This document shows, in pieces, positions 5,797 through 6,627 of a stretch of 6,627 nucleotides of DNA. The notes beneath the pieces are model-generated. The model ran no database searches, was not told the origin of the DNA, and saw only the letters and a list, made by a program, of their open reading frames with translations. Made by a program: the position numbers and the translations under genes. Position 1 is the first letter of the stretch; each line of letters begins with the position of its first letter. Origin of the DNA: CANJBX01 sp041487815 (GTDB taxonomy: Bacteria; Pseudomonadota; Alphaproteobacteria; Rhizobiales; Xanthobacteraceae); the NCBI GenBank assembly GCA_041487815.1, contig JBGPOB010000212.1, positions 1-6,627 of the forward strand, written 5' to 3'.

Positions 5797-6627
5797 ATGG
5801 CCAACAGCCCCCGCATATCCAAGGATCCCATCGAGCGGACCCTTTCAGCGATCGAGACCCAGAAGGCCATGTCGGCCATCGAGGATGCGATCAGCTTGCG
5901 CGAACCTGACCCGCCGGCGGCACCGCGCAGGGGTGGCGCAGGCGCCAGCGAGCGAACCGAGCCAACGCGCCGTGGGCGCGCCCCGCGGGTCGATCCCGAC
6001 GACAACCGGGCATCCGGTCGTGCGGCCATCGCGGCTGCCGACGCCGATGCCACGCGCCTCGCCGCCAATGATGACCGCGAAAGCGTCGGCCAGATCCTGC
6101 GCGCGCTGCAGCGTCGCCCTTCCAAAATGCCGTTCCTCGTTGCGTGGCTGTTCACGGCCGCCTGGGCGATCTTTTTCGCAGGGCTCGTGTTCGGCACCTA
6201 CGCTTCCGAAATCCGCGAGCTTCTCGGCCAGACGACAACCTCGGTCCCGCTTGTCATCGGCCTGATCGCCGGCTTTTTCGCTCCGGTGGTGTTGTTTTTC
6301 TTCCTTGCGACCATGCTGTCGCGGGCGCAGGAGCTGCGCATCGTCGGCCAGTCGATGGCTGAAATCGCGATCCGTCTCGCCGAACCGGAAACCGTAGCGC
6401 GTGACTCGGTCGTGAGCGTCGGGCAGGCAGTACGCCGCGAGGTCGCCGCCATCGGCGATGGCGTGGAACGCGTGCTGGCACGCGCCTCCGAACTCGAAGG
6501 GCTCGTCAACGACGAAGTCGCCGCGCTTGAACGCGCCTATTCCGACAACGAAACGCGCATGCGCGGTCTCATCGACGGCATCGTGACCCAGCGTGAAGCG
6601 CTGGTCGGTCATGCCGAACAGGTCCGC
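5797..6627 (+). CDS. Membrane-anchored coiled-coil protein, growth-pole-ring (GPR/RgsE)-like, 3'-truncated
   Basis: The frame is open from ATG 5797 to the right edge (277 residues seen). An in-frame TAA at 5776-5778 makes this the first possible ATG; the ribosome site is weak (GGAA adjacent). Residues 1-108 are polar and rich in Arg, Ala and Pro. They are followed by two hydrophobic segments at about 112-134 (FLVAWLFTAAWAIFFAGLVF) and 150-173 (VPLVIGLIAGFFAPVVLFFF), joined by a short polar loop: a membrane hairpin with both ends probably cytoplasmic. From about 174 on, the sequence is charged, Ala/Glu/Arg/Leu-rich and without proline over long stretches, consistent with a long helical coiled coil (ELEGLVNDEVAALERAYSDN). 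This order matches the very large GPR protein of Agrobacterium and RgsE of Sinorhizobium, which organise polar growth and are often annotated as kinesin-like or apolipoprotein-like. The assignment is by remembered architecture and phrase similarity. If correct, the gene should continue for several kilobases. Confidence 0.7.
   Translation, partial: MANSPRISKDPIERTLSAIETQKAMSAIEDAISLREPDPPAAPRRGGAGASERTEPTRRGRAPRVDPDDNRASGRAAIAAADADATRLAANDDRESVGQILRALQRRPSKMPFLVAWLFTAAWAIFFAGLVFGTYASEIRELLGQTTTSVPLVIGLIAGFFAPVVLFFFLATMLSRAQELRIVGQSMAEIAIRLAEPETVARDSVVSVGQAVRREVAAIGDGVERVLARASELEGLVNDEVAALERAYSDNETRMRGLIDGIVTQREALVGHAEQVR

Noticed and set aside
5845..6612. Minus-strand open frame of 255 codons
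   Set aside because: It is antisense to the membrane coiled-coil gene, whose frame gives two clean membrane helices and a coiled coil. The antisense product is a His/Arg/Asp-rich shadow.

Overview
The window is about 6.6 kb of GC-rich, gene-dense chromosomal DNA that looks like a Rhizobiales alphaproteobacterium, most likely the Bradyrhizobium / Rhodopseudomonas / Afipia group. The reasons are strong third-position GC, a thioredoxin-reductase-like ferredoxin-NADP reductase of the type known from Rhodopseudomonas palustris beside adrenodoxin/putidaredoxin-type ferredoxins, and an N-terminal fragment that resembles the growth-pole-ring coiled-coil proteins of polarly growing Rhizobiales. The taxonomic call is inference from protein character, not from a search.

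Layout, left to right. (1) Positions 2-976, plus strand: the C-terminal part of an SGNH/GDSL-type hydrolase whose start lies outside the window. (2) Positions 1052-2683, minus strand, convergent with it: a complete FAD-dependent GMC oxidoreductase with a GTG start. (3) Positions 2684-3001: a 318-base gene-free stretch with a 19-bp palindrome and a small stem-loop upstream of the GMC gene, and a stem-loop just after the next gene. (4) Positions 3002-4865, minus strand: a redox cluster transcribed as ferredoxin 2 (4865-4545), ferredoxin 1 (4405-4082), then ferredoxin-NADP reductase (4030-3002). (5) Positions 5010-5384, minus strand: a small orphan histidine phosphotransfer (HPt) protein. (6) Positions 5385-5796: a 412-base divergent intergenic region. 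(7) Positions 5797-6627, plus strand, running off the right edge: the first 277 residues of a large membrane-anchored coiled-coil protein. This frame stays open to the window end.

How the genes fit together. The two ferredoxins and the reductase form an evident NADPH -> FAD reductase -> [2Fe-2S] ferredoxin chain, as used by class I cytochrome P450s and other ferredoxin-dependent enzymes. No electron acceptor (P450, oxygenase, Fe-S assembly factor) is encoded in the window, so the final recipient is unknown. The two ferredoxins are paralogues (63 of 106 aligned positions identical by hand count) that share the cluster region but differ on the presumed partner-docking surface. The GMC enzyme is on the same strand but sits behind a 318-base gap with its own palindrome, so it is probably a separate unit. 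The HPt protein and the growth-pole-like protein diverge from a shared intergenic region and probably belong to signalling and polar growth respectively.

Overall the window is mostly housekeeping or peripheral metabolism. I see no CRISPR, transposon, phage or RNA gene, and no clear sign of a wholly new system. The points most worth following are the growth-pole-like fragment, the paired ferredoxins with an extra cysteine in the cluster loop, and the cysteine-rich in-frame extension upstream of the HPt gene.
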